A stretch of DNA of 64,000 nucleotides from an uncultured Alphaproteobacteria bacterium (GTDB lineage: Bacteria > Pseudomonadota > Alphaproteobacteria > Rhizobiales > Ancalomicrobiaceae). Positions 20,501 through 28,468 of the stretch are shown piece by piece (positions within the stretch are counted from its first letter, which is position 1; every line of letters starts with the position of its first letter). The stretch spans positions 32,921 through 96,920 of the forward strand of contig CALMFH010000155.1 in assembly GCA_937864925.1 (NCBI GenBank), read 5' to 3'. A model generated the notes under the pieces. It did no database searches, was not told the origin of the DNA, and was given only the letters and a program-made list of their open reading frames with translations. Made by a program: the position numbers and the translations under genes.

Positions 20501-21363
20501 ACAACGTCGATCCGAAGGCCGCCATTCCGGCCTGCGAGGCCGCCTACGCCGCCGAACCGAGCAATCTGCGTTGGGCCAACCAGCTCGGTCGCGCCTATCT
20601 CGCCGGCGACCGCCATCTCGATGCGGTGCGCATCTTTCGCGAGGCGGCCGCGAACGGCTCCGCCTACGCGACCCTGTGGATCGGCAATCTCCACGCCCGT
20701 GGTCTGGGTGGGCTCGCCAAGAACGACGAGGAGGCGCGCGGTTGGTGGGAGAAGGCGGCGGCCCTCGGCTCGCCCAACGCCATGTTCAACATCGCCTTCA
20801 CCCATTGGGACAAGGCCCATCAGGGCGGCGACGAGATGGCGGAACTGCGTGAGGCGCGCGCCTGGTTCGAGAAAGCCGCCGGGCTCGGCGAGCCGGATTC
20901 CATGCTCTATCTCGCCATCCTGCATCGCGACGGCAGAGGAGGTCTCACCGCAGACCGCGGCTCCTACCTCGAATGGCTGCGCAAGTCGGCGGAGTTCGGC
21001 AATGCCGATGCCATGCGCCTGCTGGCGGTCGATCTCCACAAGGGCGAGAGCGGCCGGCGCGACGATGCGGCGGCGCGGCGCCTGTTGGAGAGGGCGGTGG
21101 AGACCGGCAACCTCGGCGCTCAGGCCAATCTGGCGCTGTTCCTCTTGGAAGGCTGGGGCGGGGCGAAGGATCTGCCGCGCGCCCGTGCCCTGCTCGAGAA
21201 GGCGACGGCGCGGCAGAACACCGAAGCCATCACCCTGCTCGCCAAGGCCCACGAGAAGGGCACCTTCGGCAAGCCCGACAAGATCGAGGCGAAGCGCCTC
21301 TATCGCTTGGCCGCCGATCTCGGCGACGACGACGCGGCAGCGGCGTTGACGCGATTGAAGTGA
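17527..21363 (+). CDS. Exported caspase-like protease with three Sel1-repeat blocks
   Basis: A 1278-residue protein with a signal peptide (about 1-23, cleavage after VRA). Residues 24-260 form a caspase (peptidase C14/metacaspase-like) domain with the dyad His98 (YYAGHG) and Cys149 (LDACRDNPF). The rest consists of Sel1-like repeats in three long blocks, each opened by a (D)xCDxLA or LCDAAAG segment and an AIPACE(K/A)A module near 18447, 19486 and 20431. ATG 17527 follows AGAGGA; a GTG at 17509 is less likely. The role may be proteolytic signalling or scaffolding in the periplasm; substrates are unknown. Caspase-Sel1 fusions are known in alphaproteobacteria, but the length here is notable. 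Confidence 0.88.
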   Translation: MRRLFRCALLTATMLAGVSTVRAADRVALVIGNSAYKSQNVLANPVNDAADVGVMFRALGFEVVEGLDLDGPGLKAKLKEFRDKLEGGTLAVFYYAGHGIQVEGRNYIIPVDAKIDKPDDVALETVDMDLVLQLMRAENRVNVIVLDACRDNPFARSIRRATKGATRAAESAYGGLAEIKSSVGSVIIYATDPGNVAQDGDGRNSPFTKAFLANAAQPGIEISRVIKRVRLEVVQATGSRQVPWDSSTLINDVYLAGGAPAELQLAAYTPDGATAPGNARPASPAGGRSPSEPASAPTPVPEPTAADQCDRLASDPQDTLRNRKVAVVRSVDVARAIPACEKAVSEAPKELRLANQLGRAYLKAQRFEEALRVFKDAAGRGSPYATNEVGYLYYRGFGGVKKDYAQARPWFEKAAQLGVPVSMTNLAFMYAHGIGVEKSEEKALVWMRKAEALGDPGALVQLAWYHADGFAVPRDPDKGKVLMQRAADMEEPEAMAGLGLFAQRGLGGPQDFDAARKWFEKAAAYDSSSGMYNLGFFYLNGQGGAPRDYAIARDWFSRSVKHDGIDAMIGLAHMRLNGLGGPVDLPGARELLEQAAAHDNSHAMVYLAKELRDGSFGEVDEAAARAWLVKAVALDDADARRLLAEMNRPETPGDTCDRLAAMETDPLRPPEVKGITSPGSIVHARAIPACEAAVKAAPGTLRYSVQLGAAYIAAQRWKDAARVFEAAAQKKSAFAAMWMGNIHRRGFGVPVDPAAARKWWEQASTLGSRDAMFNLAVLYHNGDGGGRDFVKARQYFEKAAALGDPAAMREVGELWYFGRGVAEDNTQARVWYEKAAALDDIRSKRRLGEIMLKGYGVKADATAARLWFQRAAADGDTDSMRALADLYLNGLGGDREPSKARGLLEQAADDGNAKAMATLAQLLLVGAVGDKDEAGARAWYEKAAAAGEKSAIDWVAAHAPTAAPDASKGDLCDAAAGADIDPLRSVEHPPVDNVDPKAAIPACEAAYAAEPSNLRWANQLGRAYLAGDRHLDAVRIFREAAANGSAYATLWIGNLHARGLGGLAKNDEEARGWWEKAAALGSPNAMFNIAFTHWDKAHQGGDEMAELREARAWFEKAAGLGEPDSMLYLAILHRDGRGGLTADRGSYLEWLRKSAEFGNADAMRLLAVDLHKGESGRRDDAAARRLLERAVETGNLGAQANLALFLLEGWGGAKDLPRARALLEKATARQNTEAITLLAKAHEKGTFGKPDKIEAKRLYRLAADLGDDDAAAALTRLK

Positions 21364-21418
21364 AAGCGGACGGCGGTTTCCGCCGCCGTTCGCTCGACCC
21401 GCACGCCCGGCGACGCGG

Positions 21419-21895
21419 TCACTCGATGCGACGGCCGTCGGCGTCGGCGAGGCCGACGAGGAGATGTCGGCCCTCGGGGTCGACACGGAAGATGCCGAAT
21501 CGTGCCTTGGCGAAGGCATCGGCGCGCCCTTCCTGGAAGAGGAAGGAATGCGGTTCGACGGTGATGCGATCTCCCGAGCCCTGCCGCTTGGCGGTGAAGG
21601 CGCGTTCGCCGGTGCCGGCGGCACCGTCCTTCGCCAGCCGCGCGAAAGTGGCGATGCCTCGTCCGTCGACGGTGAGGATCAGGGTCGGGGCGGGGTCTTC
21701 GGTGGCGATGGTCCGGCGCTCGATGGCGTAGGCGAGGCGCATGTAGTCGCCCTGCATCAGCGAGCGCGGATCGACCGGGGCCAGTTCGAGCATCACCACC
21801 TCGCCGGAGGCGATCAGCGCCTCGGCGTCGCGGACCTGCCAGCCGAGGATCGCCAGGACCGCGAAGCCGGCGACGACGAACAGGATGCGTCTCAT
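21419..21895 (-). CDS. GDYXXLXY-family membrane-anchored protein
   Basis: A 158-residue protein with one N-terminal membrane segment (ILFVVAGFAVLAILGWQV). The family motif is visible as QGDYMRLAY at about residues 49-57. A periplasmic domain of about 120 residues follows. Proteins of this family are regularly encoded with DUF4401 and DUF2157 membrane proteins, exactly as here, and the three probably form one complex of unknown function. The start at 21895 overlaps the DUF4401 stop by four bases. The longer open frame to 22594 is antisense or out of frame to the neighbour. Confidence 0.85.
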   Translation of the reverse strand: MRRILFVVAGFAVLAILGWQVRDAEALIASGEVVMLELAPVDPRSLMQGDYMRLAYAIERRTIATEDPAPTLILTVDGRGIATFARLAKDGAAGTGERAFTAKRQGSGDRITVEPHSFLFQEGRADAFAKARFGIFRVDPEGRHLLVGLADADGRRIE

Positions 21896-23013
21896 GCCTC
21901 GTCCTCCCGATCCCATCCCATGATCATCATGCCACCGCGGGCGGCGAGCAGCAGCAGGCCGCTGCCGATCAGGGTCGCCGACTTGGCGAGGAAGGTCATG
22001 TCGCGCCCGTAGTACCAGAGCACCAGGAAGGCCGGCAGCGACAGGATGCCGATCACCCGCATCGGCAGGTCGTGGCGGGCGTGACCGACGGTGAGCAGCA
22101 GCAGGGCGAAGATCACTCCAGGTGCACCGGCGAAGCCGAGGGCGGTCACGCCGAGCGCGGCGGCGGCGAGTGGCGGTCGGGCGAGGCGATCGAGACCCCC
22201 CGCCGCCCAGGCGATGCAGCCGACCAGGGCGGCGGTGAGGATCGCCTCGATCGGCCGGGGATCGAGCACCTGGCGCGCCATCGAGAAGGCGCCGTCGTGA
22301 CCGATGGCGACGATGGTCGTCACCGTGCCCATGGCACCGAGGGCGGCGAGCCCGATCGGCCGGATCGCGACGGGGACGCGATGGGAGAGGAGCAGCGCCC
22401 CGGCGATGGCGGTGACGACGGTGAAGAAGATCGTCATCGCCCCGTCGGTCGCCTGTCCGACCGCGGTGCGCGACAGGATCTCGACCAGGGCGGCGCAGGC
22501 CACCGCATAGGGTGACAACAGCCGGTCGAGCGAGGATCCGGTGACGGGATAGGTGACGATGGTGACCGCCGCCAGCGCGTAGGTCGCCACCCACGGCGTG
22601 CGGAAGTCGAAGTGCTCCAACGCTCCGGCGACGAACAGGATCTTGCCGACGGCGAGGGCCGCGAAGGTGGCCTGGGCGAGGAGATCGCCGGTGATCCCCG
22701 CCGTCTCCTCGGATTTCGCCAGGGTGAAGCCGAGCGCGATCGCGCCGGCGATGAAGATGGCGCCCCAGGCCATCATGCCGGTGCCGCTGTCGAATGAGAT
22801 CAGCCCGGAGACGGCGAGGAAGGCGAGAAAGAACAGGGTCGCGACGAAGGTGCCGATCGCCGACAGGATCTTCAGATAGAGAGGCGGCTCGTAATGACGC
22901 GCCTCGACGACGACGGCCGCGGCGACCGGGCGGAGTGCCTCGGCGTCGACGAAGCCGGCCTCGCGCCAGCGGGCGAGGAGGTGGGCGGCTTCGATGGAGT
23001 GGCGTGCGGTCAT
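21892..23013 (-). CDS. DUF4401 family multi-spanning membrane protein
   Basis: A 373-residue inner-membrane protein with about ten hydrophobic segments. The N-terminal soluble part (HLLARWREAGFVDAEAL) precedes EPPLYLKILSAIGTFVATLFF. The C-terminal stretch FLVLWYYGRDMTFLAKSATLIGSGLLLL resembles DUF4401 proteins. It is encoded between the DUF2157 and GDYXXLXY genes, overlapping the latter by four bases and one base away from the former. This indicates a tight operon and a common complex. Function is not known. Confidence 0.8.
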   Translation of the reverse strand: MTARHSIEAAHLLARWREAGFVDAEALRPVAAAVVVEARHYEPPLYLKILSAIGTFVATLFFLAFLAVSGLISFDSGTGMMAWGAIFIAGAIALGFTLAKSEETAGITGDLLAQATFAALAVGKILFVAGALEHFDFRTPWVATYALAAVTIVTYPVTGSSLDRLLSPYAVACAALVEILSRTAVGQATDGAMTIFFTVVTAIAGALLLSHRVPVAIRPIGLAALGAMGTVTTIVAIGHDGAFSMARQVLDPRPIEAILTAALVGCIAWAAGGLDRLARPPLAAAALGVTALGFAGAPGVIFALLLLTVGHARHDLPMRVIGILSLPAFLVLWYYGRDMTFLAKSATLIGSGLLLLAARGGMMIMGWDREDEA

Positions 23014-23014
23014 G

Positions 23015-24028
23015 TCAGGCCCCCGTGTCGCGCGCGACGGATCTGAGCCAGGCGACCGCCACTCCGAAGATCCCGAGCGTGGCGAAGCCCATGATGAACA
23101 GGATGCCGACGTCGGTCGACCGGCCGCCCGAGCTCAGCAGTCTGAAGAGCGCGAAATCGGTCAGCACCGCCGCGCCGATCGCCGTGGCGGCGAGCACGGC
23201 GACGTCGGGTCGGAGGCGGCGGTAGACGTACCAGAAGGCGACGAAGACCGTGGGGACCACCAGCATCGCCACGCGGTCCGCCGTCGCGGCCCGCCCCCAG
23301 CGTTCGAGGAGGTCGATGCCGGTGAGTGTCGCCGCCACCAGGATCGGCACGGCGAGATAGAAGCGCGTCCAGCGCGGTGCCGGCCAGGAGAAGCCGCGTT
23401 CGACGAGGAGTTCGCGCGCCACCAGGAAGGCGCCGTCGAAGGCGATGAGGGTGAATTCGCGGCCAGCGCGGAAGTCGGCGCCCCACGGATGGGTCTGGTC
23501 CCACCAGGTGAGGATCGCCACGTTCGCCACCGCCAGCCACACCGCCCAGGCCGCCGCCGACCCGGCGAGCACGGCGAAGGCCAGGGTGAGCGCCGCCCAG
23601 CCGACGAAGAGCTGCCAGGCGTCGGCGCCGGTCTGGTAGATCTGACCGAAGACCGCCAGGAACACGCCGACCAGGATCACCGCCGCGCTCGTCGCCGCAT
23701 CCGTGACGAGGCGGCCGAAGCCGGCGATCGCGACGGCGGCGACCGCCGCGGCGATCAGCAGCGCGATGGCGGCGAGCTTCACCAGCGGCGGGATGCGGTC
23801 CCAGTTGAAGGCGAAGAAGTAGACGATACCGGCGAGCGTCAGCGACATGCCGAGGACGGTGACGAGGCGCGACACCCAGAGGCCCCATCGCCGCGGCGGT
23901 TCGATCAGGTCGAGGGCGAAGTCACGAGCGGCGGGCGAGACCAGGCCGCGCGCCGAGAGGCGGTCGACGATGCGACGGTCGACGCGGATCCGATCGATCC
24001 CCCCGTCGTCGGTTACATCTGCGTTCAT
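23015..24028 (-). CDS. DUF2157 family multi-spanning membrane protein
   Basis: A 337-residue inner-membrane protein. The cytoplasmic N-terminus (IVDRLSARGLVSPAARDFAL) precedes the first membrane segment. The next segments include LAGIVYFFAFNWDRIPPLVKLAAIAL, the DUF2157 hallmark, and VFGQIYQTGADAWQLFVGWA. It is the first gene of the three-gene membrane module. ATG 24028 follows CAAGACGAGGGGAGCGTC. No enzyme motif is visible. Family members are widespread but uncharacterised. Confidence 0.83.
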   Translation of the reverse strand: MNADVTDDGGIDRIRVDRRIVDRLSARGLVSPAARDFALDLIEPPRRWGLWVSRLVTVLGMSLTLAGIVYFFAFNWDRIPPLVKLAAIALLIAAAVAAVAIAGFGRLVTDAATSAAVILVGVFLAVFGQIYQTGADAWQLFVGWAALTLAFAVLAGSAAAWAVWLAVANVAILTWWDQTHPWGADFRAGREFTLIAFDGAFLVARELLVERGFSWPAPRWTRFYLAVPILVAATLTGIDLLERWGRAATADRVAMLVVPTVFVAFWYVYRRLRPDVAVLAATAIGAAVLTDFALFRLLSSGGRSTDVGILFIMGFATLGIFGVAVAWLRSVARDTGA

Positions 24029-24099
24029 GACGCTCCCCTCGTCTTGTCAGCTGCGACGCGGTTCGCCAGCATCGCTCGGAAATCGCTCGAGGTCGATCC

Positions 24100-24651
24100 A
24101 TGCGCCGCGCCGTTCCGCTCGCCACCACCGTTTTCGCCACCGCAGCTCTCGTCGCGGCCGTCTCACCGGCTCGGGCGCTCGACTGCTCACTCGCCGCCGG
24201 CGTCTATACGCCCGTCGATGCCGACGACGACTGGAGCGCCGAAGAGGGCCGACCCAATTCCTGGGAGATCACCCACGTGGTGCGCTCGGACGATGCCTCC
24301 GATCGTCCCTGGGTGATCCGCCTCACCGAACATCGTCAGAAGCTCTTCGCCGAATTCGCCGTCGCCCATCCACCGGGCTTCGGCGGCGCCCATGTCTTCA
24401 TGGTGAGGCGGCCGAAGCCGGGGGGACGGGCCCCGGTGAAGCGCTTCGGAGTGACCGGTGCGCCTTCGGCGACGCTCTACTATTTCGGGGACGATCTGAA
24501 ACGAGTCGACCCCGAATCCGGACCGGCGACGAAGGCGCCGCCGCTCCTCCAGCTTCCCGGCCTCTCCAAGGCCTTCTGGGACTGGAAGCGCGACGGCCGC
24601 AGGTTCGTGCCGCCGGACGGACTGTGGAAACTGTCCGCCTGCCGTGGCTGA
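24100..24651 (+). CDS. Exported protein of unknown function
   Basis: A 183-residue protein with a signal peptide (about 1-26, cleavage after ARA) and two cysteines in the mature part (near the mature N-terminus and the C-terminus), which could form a disulphide in the periplasm. I do not recognise a family. The centre is rich in charged and aromatic residues and ends GLWKLSACRG. It is divergent from the DUF2157 gene and convergent with the next gene, with a strong hairpin between the latter two. ATG 24100 follows TCGAGGTCGATCC. Confidence 0.65.
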   Translation: MRRAVPLATTVFATAALVAAVSPARALDCSLAAGVYTPVDADDDWSAEEGRPNSWEITHVVRSDDASDRPWVIRLTEHRQKLFAEFAVAHPPGFGGAHVFMVRRPKPGGRAPVKRFGVTGAPSATLYYFGDDLKRVDPESGPATKAPPLLQLPGLSKAFWDWKRDGRRFVPPDGLWKLSACRG

Positions 24652-24714
24652 ACTCGGAGGCGGTCCGGACCGGACCATCGCGGTTCCGGCCCGGTGACCT
24701 CGATCGGACTCGGC

Positions 24715-24747
24715 TCGCGAAGGTTCGACGAGGTCGAATCTTCGCGA
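24715..24747. terminator. 15-bp hairpin between convergent genes
   Basis: TCGCGAAGGTTCGAC at 24715-24729 pairs with 24733-24747 over 15 bases with one G-U pair on the plus-strand RNA, around the loop GAG. It lies between the genes ending at 24651 (plus) and 24756 (minus), so it probably serves both. There is no T tract. Confidence 0.55.
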
Positions 24748-24755
24748 AGTCGGGG

Positions 24756-25439
24756 TCAGTTGGTCTCAAGCCGATAGTGGGCGAGCGAGGTGCCGTTGTT
24801 GTGGACCTTGACGGTGAAGGCGCCGGTCCAGGCCGGGGTGAAGCGGCAGTAGGCCGGATCGGTGTCGCGGCAGATCAGGTGGCCGCCCTCGTCGAACACC
24901 TCGAGCATGATCGAGTTGGTGTCGGTGCCGACCGCGGCGATCTCGGCGGTCTGCTTGGCGCGGAACTCCATCGAACGCGAATGGATGGTGCGGCCGGTGA
25001 TCTGGCCGAGGCTGATGATGCCACCGCCGACCCGGCCCTTGGTGGCCGAGGCCTTCACGTCGTCGGCGAGGGCGACGATGGTCTTGTCGTTCTTCGACAG
25101 CGCCTTGGCTTCGTCGAGGAGACCGGCGACCACGTCGGTGGCGGCGACCGCCGGACCGGCGTCGCCATCGGCCTTGCGCTCCACCACTTTGATGCCGACC
25201 GACTGGCGGATCTGGGCGGCGACGATCAGCGACAGCGGATCCTTGTTGGCCCGGCCCCAGTCGGCGAGCTGCGCGGCGAGGTGCAGCCGCTCGACCGGCA
25301 GCGGTTCGGCCGGCTTCGCCGCGTCACGGGAAGCGTTCTCCTTGGACTTGTCGACCGGCGCCGCGGTCTGGGCCTGTGCGGCGACGGTGAGGGAGAGGCC
25401 GGCGGCGACGGCGAGGGGAAGCAGAAGGCGGAAGGACAT
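24756..25439 (-). CDS. Exported protein, tandem paralogue A
   Basis: A 227-residue exported protein with a signal peptide (about 1-24, cleavage after AQA). A helical middle part contains LAAQLADWGRANKDPLSLIVAAQIR and LADDVKASATKGRVGG. A C-terminal beta-rich domain has HLICRDTDPAYCRF and ends HYRLETN. The same plan recurs in the next gene, so the two are tandem duplicates. The C-terminal domain recalls pre-peptidase-type beta domains, but this is weak. The start at 25439 is chosen because AGGAG sits six bases before it and directly abuts the alternative ATG at 25445. Confidence 0.7.
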   Translation of the reverse strand: MSFRLLLPLAVAAGLSLTVAAQAQTAAPVDKSKENASRDAAKPAEPLPVERLHLAAQLADWGRANKDPLSLIVAAQIRQSVGIKVVERKADGDAGPAVAATDVVAGLLDEAKALSKNDKTIVALADDVKASATKGRVGGGIISLGQITGRTIHSRSMEFRAKQTAEIAAVGTDTNSIMLEVFDEGGHLICRDTDPAYCRFTPAWTGAFTVKVHNNGTSLAHYRLETN

Positions 25440-25529
25440 CGTCATCTCCTGTCAGCCGATCGATCGCGTCGATCGGACGTGGTGAGCGGCGGTGGAACCG
25501 CCGAACCGGGACGGTGCGGGAAGCACCGA

Positions 25530-26216
25530 TCAGTTGGTGAACATGCGATAGGGGACGGGGGCGGTGGAGCGGTTCTCCACCTTCACGTCGAACAGCGCGG
25601 TACGCGACGGCATCCAGCCGCAATAGGCGACGCTCGACGGATTGGGGTCGCGGCAGACGAGATTGCCGGCGTCGTCGTAGACCGAGACGTGGACGGCACC
25701 GGCGCCGGAGAGTTCGACGTAGGCCTCGGCATAGCGCGAGCCCTCGAACTTCAGCTTGCGGTACCAGTCGGTGCCGGCGGCGCGCAGCGTCGCCCGACTG
25801 ACACCGGCACCGACCACCAGTCCCTTGGTGGCGGACGAGCGGATGTCGTCGGCGAGAGCCCGGATGGTCTCATCCTTGCCGGAGAGCGCGACCGCCTCGG
25901 CGAGGAGGCTCTCGACCGTCGTCTCCGTGGTGGGCGCGGGGGTGGCGCCGGGCGCGCCCTCCTGGTCCGGCGCGCGGTCGACACCCTTGGCACCGGTGCC
26001 GGCGCGGATCTCGGCGGCGACGATCAGCGCCAGCGGGTTGCGGTCGGTGCGGCCCCAGTCGGCGATGCGGGCGGAAAGTGCGAGCCGCCCGAGTGGCGCG
26101 GAGGCGGCGACATCGGCAGCGGAGGCCGACGGCGCGCCGATACCGGCGAGGCCGAGGAAGAGGGCCAGGATCGGGCCATGTCGGAACGCCGATGGCCCTG
26201 TGGTCGGATGGTTCAT
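25530..26216 (-). CDS. Exported protein, tandem paralogue B
   Basis: A 228-residue exported protein (signal peptide about 1-34, cleavage near ASA) that shares its layout with the downstream gene. LALSARIADWGRTDRNPLALIVAAEIR, ALADDIRSSATKGLVVGAG and NLVCRDPNPSSVAYCGW match the corresponding segments there, and it ends PYRMFTN against HYRLETN. Overall similarity is moderate, so the duplication is old. No enzyme motif is visible. It is encoded divergently from the HtrA-like protease; a link between protease and paralogues is possible but not shown. Confidence 0.68.
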   Translation of the reverse strand: MNHPTTGPSAFRHGPILALFLGLAGIGAPSASAADVAASAPLGRLALSARIADWGRTDRNPLALIVAAEIRAGTGAKGVDRAPDQEGAPGATPAPTTETTVESLLAEAVALSGKDETIRALADDIRSSATKGLVVGAGVSRATLRAAGTDWYRKLKFEGSRYAEAYVELSGAGAVHVSVYDDAGNLVCRDPNPSSVAYCGWMPSRTALFDVKVENRSTAPVPYRMFTN

Positions 26217-26428
26217 CTACGGGTCCTCGTTCGGGAAGGGCGACGCGAGTCGCCGGCATCGCCCTGCTTCGACCGTGATCTTACAGAAGGCGATCCGTCG
26301 GACAATCCTGCCGAGCATGACGATTGCCGTCATCTTCGGCAGGTCGGAATGATTACGGTGAACGTAACGCGGTGAATCCGGCGAAGCGTCACATAGAAGG
26401 GAATGTTCCCTTTCGTGAGGTCGCCATC

Positions 26429-27766
26429 GTGAATTCTGCCGATATTCATAGCCGCCGGCCCGTATGGCGGATCGACACGACGATACTCCTCCTCGGCGCC
26501 TTCGCCACGGGCCTGTTGCTCGGCGGAACGGCTCCGGCCGAACCGGTGACGCCGGATTTCGTCCGCGCCGCGGCGCGCGTCGACCCCTCCTGCGTCGGTA
26601 TCGTGTCGCGGGAGAGCGGAACGGCGCGCGATCGCGGCGCCGGCTTCGTGCTCGGGGCCGGTGGTGTGGTGGTCACCGCCGCCCATGTCGTCGTCGGCGC
26701 CGGGCCGATCGCGGTCAGGTTGGCGAACGGCGAGGAGACACCGGCACGGCTCGTCGGGGTCGACGAGGTGGCCGACGTGGCGGTGTTGCGCATCGACGCC
26801 GATCCGCCGGCGATCACCGCGGCGCCGGCCGGTGCGGTCGGGCGGGGCGATCCGGTGGCGGCGATCGGCGATCCGTTGGGCTATGCCGCGACGCTCACCG
26901 TCGGCCATCTGTCGACGGCGGCCCGGCCCTATGGCGAGACGTCGCCCCACGATCTCATCCAACACGATGCGGCGCTCAATCCGGGGTCGTCCGGGGGGCC
27001 GCTGATCGATCGCGAGGGACGGGTGGTCGGCATGAATCTCGCCATCGCCGACGGCGCGCGTCGTCACGTCGGCATCGGTCTCGCCCTGCCGATCGCGGTG
27101 GTCGAGCGTGTCGCCGGTCGGATGGCCAACGAGGGCTTCGCGCCGCGGCTGCGGCTCGGGTTGCGGTTGCGTGGTGCCGAGGCGTTGCGCGGGGCGATCC
27201 CGAACCTGCCGGCGGGCGTGGTGGTCGAGGCGGTCGAGCCGCGTTCGGCCGCGGCACGAGGCGGTCTCGCGGCCGGTGACCTCCTGGTCGCGGCCGACGG
27301 TGTCCGCCTCACCGGCGCGCGGGATCTCGCCCGGGCGTTGGAGGCGAAGCGGGTCGGGGATCCGCTGCGTCTCGGGGTGCGGGTCGGAGACGACGAGCGC
27401 GAGGTCATCCTACGGGTCGGCATCGCCGCGGCGAATCCGGAAGAGCCGGCGGTGCCGGAGACGGTCGACCTCGGTCTCGACATCGCCGCCGGACGTATCG
27501 CCACGGTGCGCCCGGAGGGGCCGGCCGAGAGCGCCGGTCTCGCCGTCGGCGACGAGGTGCTGGCGATCGGGATGCGGCGGCTCACCGGCGAGGAGGGGTC
27601 GTCGGCGGTGCGCGATGCGGAGGCGACCGCCGGTCCCGGCGGGGTGGCGCTGCTGGTGCGGCGCGAGGAGAAGACCCGCTGGGTGGTGTTGGGGAAGCGC
27701 GGACGCCTCGACGGCGACGCGCCTTTCGGCTCCAATGCGGAAGCCCTTTCGAGTCATCTGTTCTGA
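26429..27766 (+). CDS. HtrA/Deg-like serine protease with two PDZ domains
   Basis: A 445-residue S1C protease. An N-terminal membrane anchor or signal segment (about residues 15-37) is followed by a trypsin-like domain with the triad His86 (TAAHVV), Asp116 (DEVADVAVL) and Ser188 (NPGSSGGPL). Two PDZ-like domains follow (about 245-335 and 345-430). It probably degrades or senses misfolded envelope proteins. The GTG at 26429 has GTGAGG upstream; the longer frame to 26324 adds a non-signal leader. The two-component genes follow after 21 bases and may form one stress-response operon. Confidence 0.85.
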   Translation: MNSADIHSRRPVWRIDTTILLLGAFATGLLLGGTAPAEPVTPDFVRAAARVDPSCVGIVSRESGTARDRGAGFVLGAGGVVVTAAHVVVGAGPIAVRLANGEETPARLVGVDEVADVAVLRIDADPPAITAAPAGAVGRGDPVAAIGDPLGYAATLTVGHLSTAARPYGETSPHDLIQHDAALNPGSSGGPLIDREGRVVGMNLAIADGARRHVGIGLALPIAVVERVAGRMANEGFAPRLRLGLRLRGAEALRGAIPNLPAGVVVEAVEPRSAAARGGLAAGDLLVAADGVRLTGARDLARALEAKRVGDPLRLGVRVGDDEREVILRVGIAAANPEEPAVPETVDLGLDIAAGRIATVRPEGPAESAGLAVGDEVLAIGMRRLTGEEGSSAVRDAEATAGPGGVALLVRREEKTRWVVLGKRGRLDGDAPFGSNAEALSSHLF

Positions 27767-27787
27767 ACCGGAGCCCCGGATACGCCG

Positions 27788-28468
27788 ATGCGTGCGCTGA
27801 TCATCGAAGACGATGCGGTCGTGGCCGCTCACGTCGCAGGCCTGCTCGTCGGACGCGGTTTCGCGACCGAGATCGTCGCCGACGGGGCGGAGGGGCTGCG
27901 CCGCGCCGCCGCCCGGCCGCACGACCTCGTCGTCACCGACCGGATGCTGCCGGGGCTCGAGGGCCTCGACGTCATCGCGCGGCTGCGCGATCTCGGAGTG
28001 ACGACGCCGGTCATGGTGGTCTCGGCGCTCGGACTTGCCGGCGACCGCGTCGACGGGCTGGAGCGCGGGGCCGACGACTATCTCGCCAAGCCGTTCTCCG
28101 ACGACGAGTTCCTGGCGCGCGTCCATGCTCTGTTGCGCCGGGCCCGACCGGAGCCGCATCCGGAGGTGATCCTGGTCGGCGACATCGAGATCCGGGTGAA
28201 GGCGCGCACCGTCCACCGCTCCGGCCGCCACGTGGCGCTGTCGCCGAAGGAATTCGAGCTGCTGCGCTGCCTGGCCGAACACGCCGGCCGCTTCGTGCCG
28301 CGCTCGCTGTTGCTGGAGCGGGTGTGGAAACTGCGCTTCGATCCGCAGACCAACGTCGTCGACGTGCACGTGTCGCGCCTGCGCGGCAAGATCGACGAGG
28401 GTTTCGAGGGGTCGGTGATCCGCTCGGCGCGCGGCGAGGGCTACATGCTGGCGGCGGACGAACCGTGA
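27788..28468 (+). CDS. OmpR/PhoB-type response regulator
   Basis: A 226-residue DNA-binding regulator. The receiver domain (1-115) has IIEDDA with the acidic pocket, phospho-acceptor Asp51 (VVTDRMLPG) and Lys in DDYLAKPF. The C-terminal winged helix (about 128-222) has LSPKEFELLRCLAEHAGRFV and VVDVHVSRLRGKID. Its stop overlaps the kinase start in GTGA, so the two are translationally coupled. The adjacent protease suggests an envelope stress signal; targets are unknown. Confidence 0.92.
   Translation: MRALIIEDDAVVAAHVAGLLVGRGFATEIVADGAEGLRRAAARPHDLVVTDRMLPGLEGLDVIARLRDLGVTTPVMVVSALGLAGDRVDGLERGADDYLAKPFSDDEFLARVHALLRRARPEPHPEVILVGDIEIRVKARTVHRSGRHVALSPKEFELLRCLAEHAGRFVPRSLLLERVWKLRFDPQTNVVDVHVSRLRGKIDEGFEGSVIRSARGEGYMLAADEP

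Noticed and set aside
17491..21624. A 1377-codon open frame on the minus strand
   Set aside because: It is antisense to the caspase-Sel1 gene, which has clear domains and a signal peptide. Long antisense frames are expected in DNA with this GC content and codon bias.
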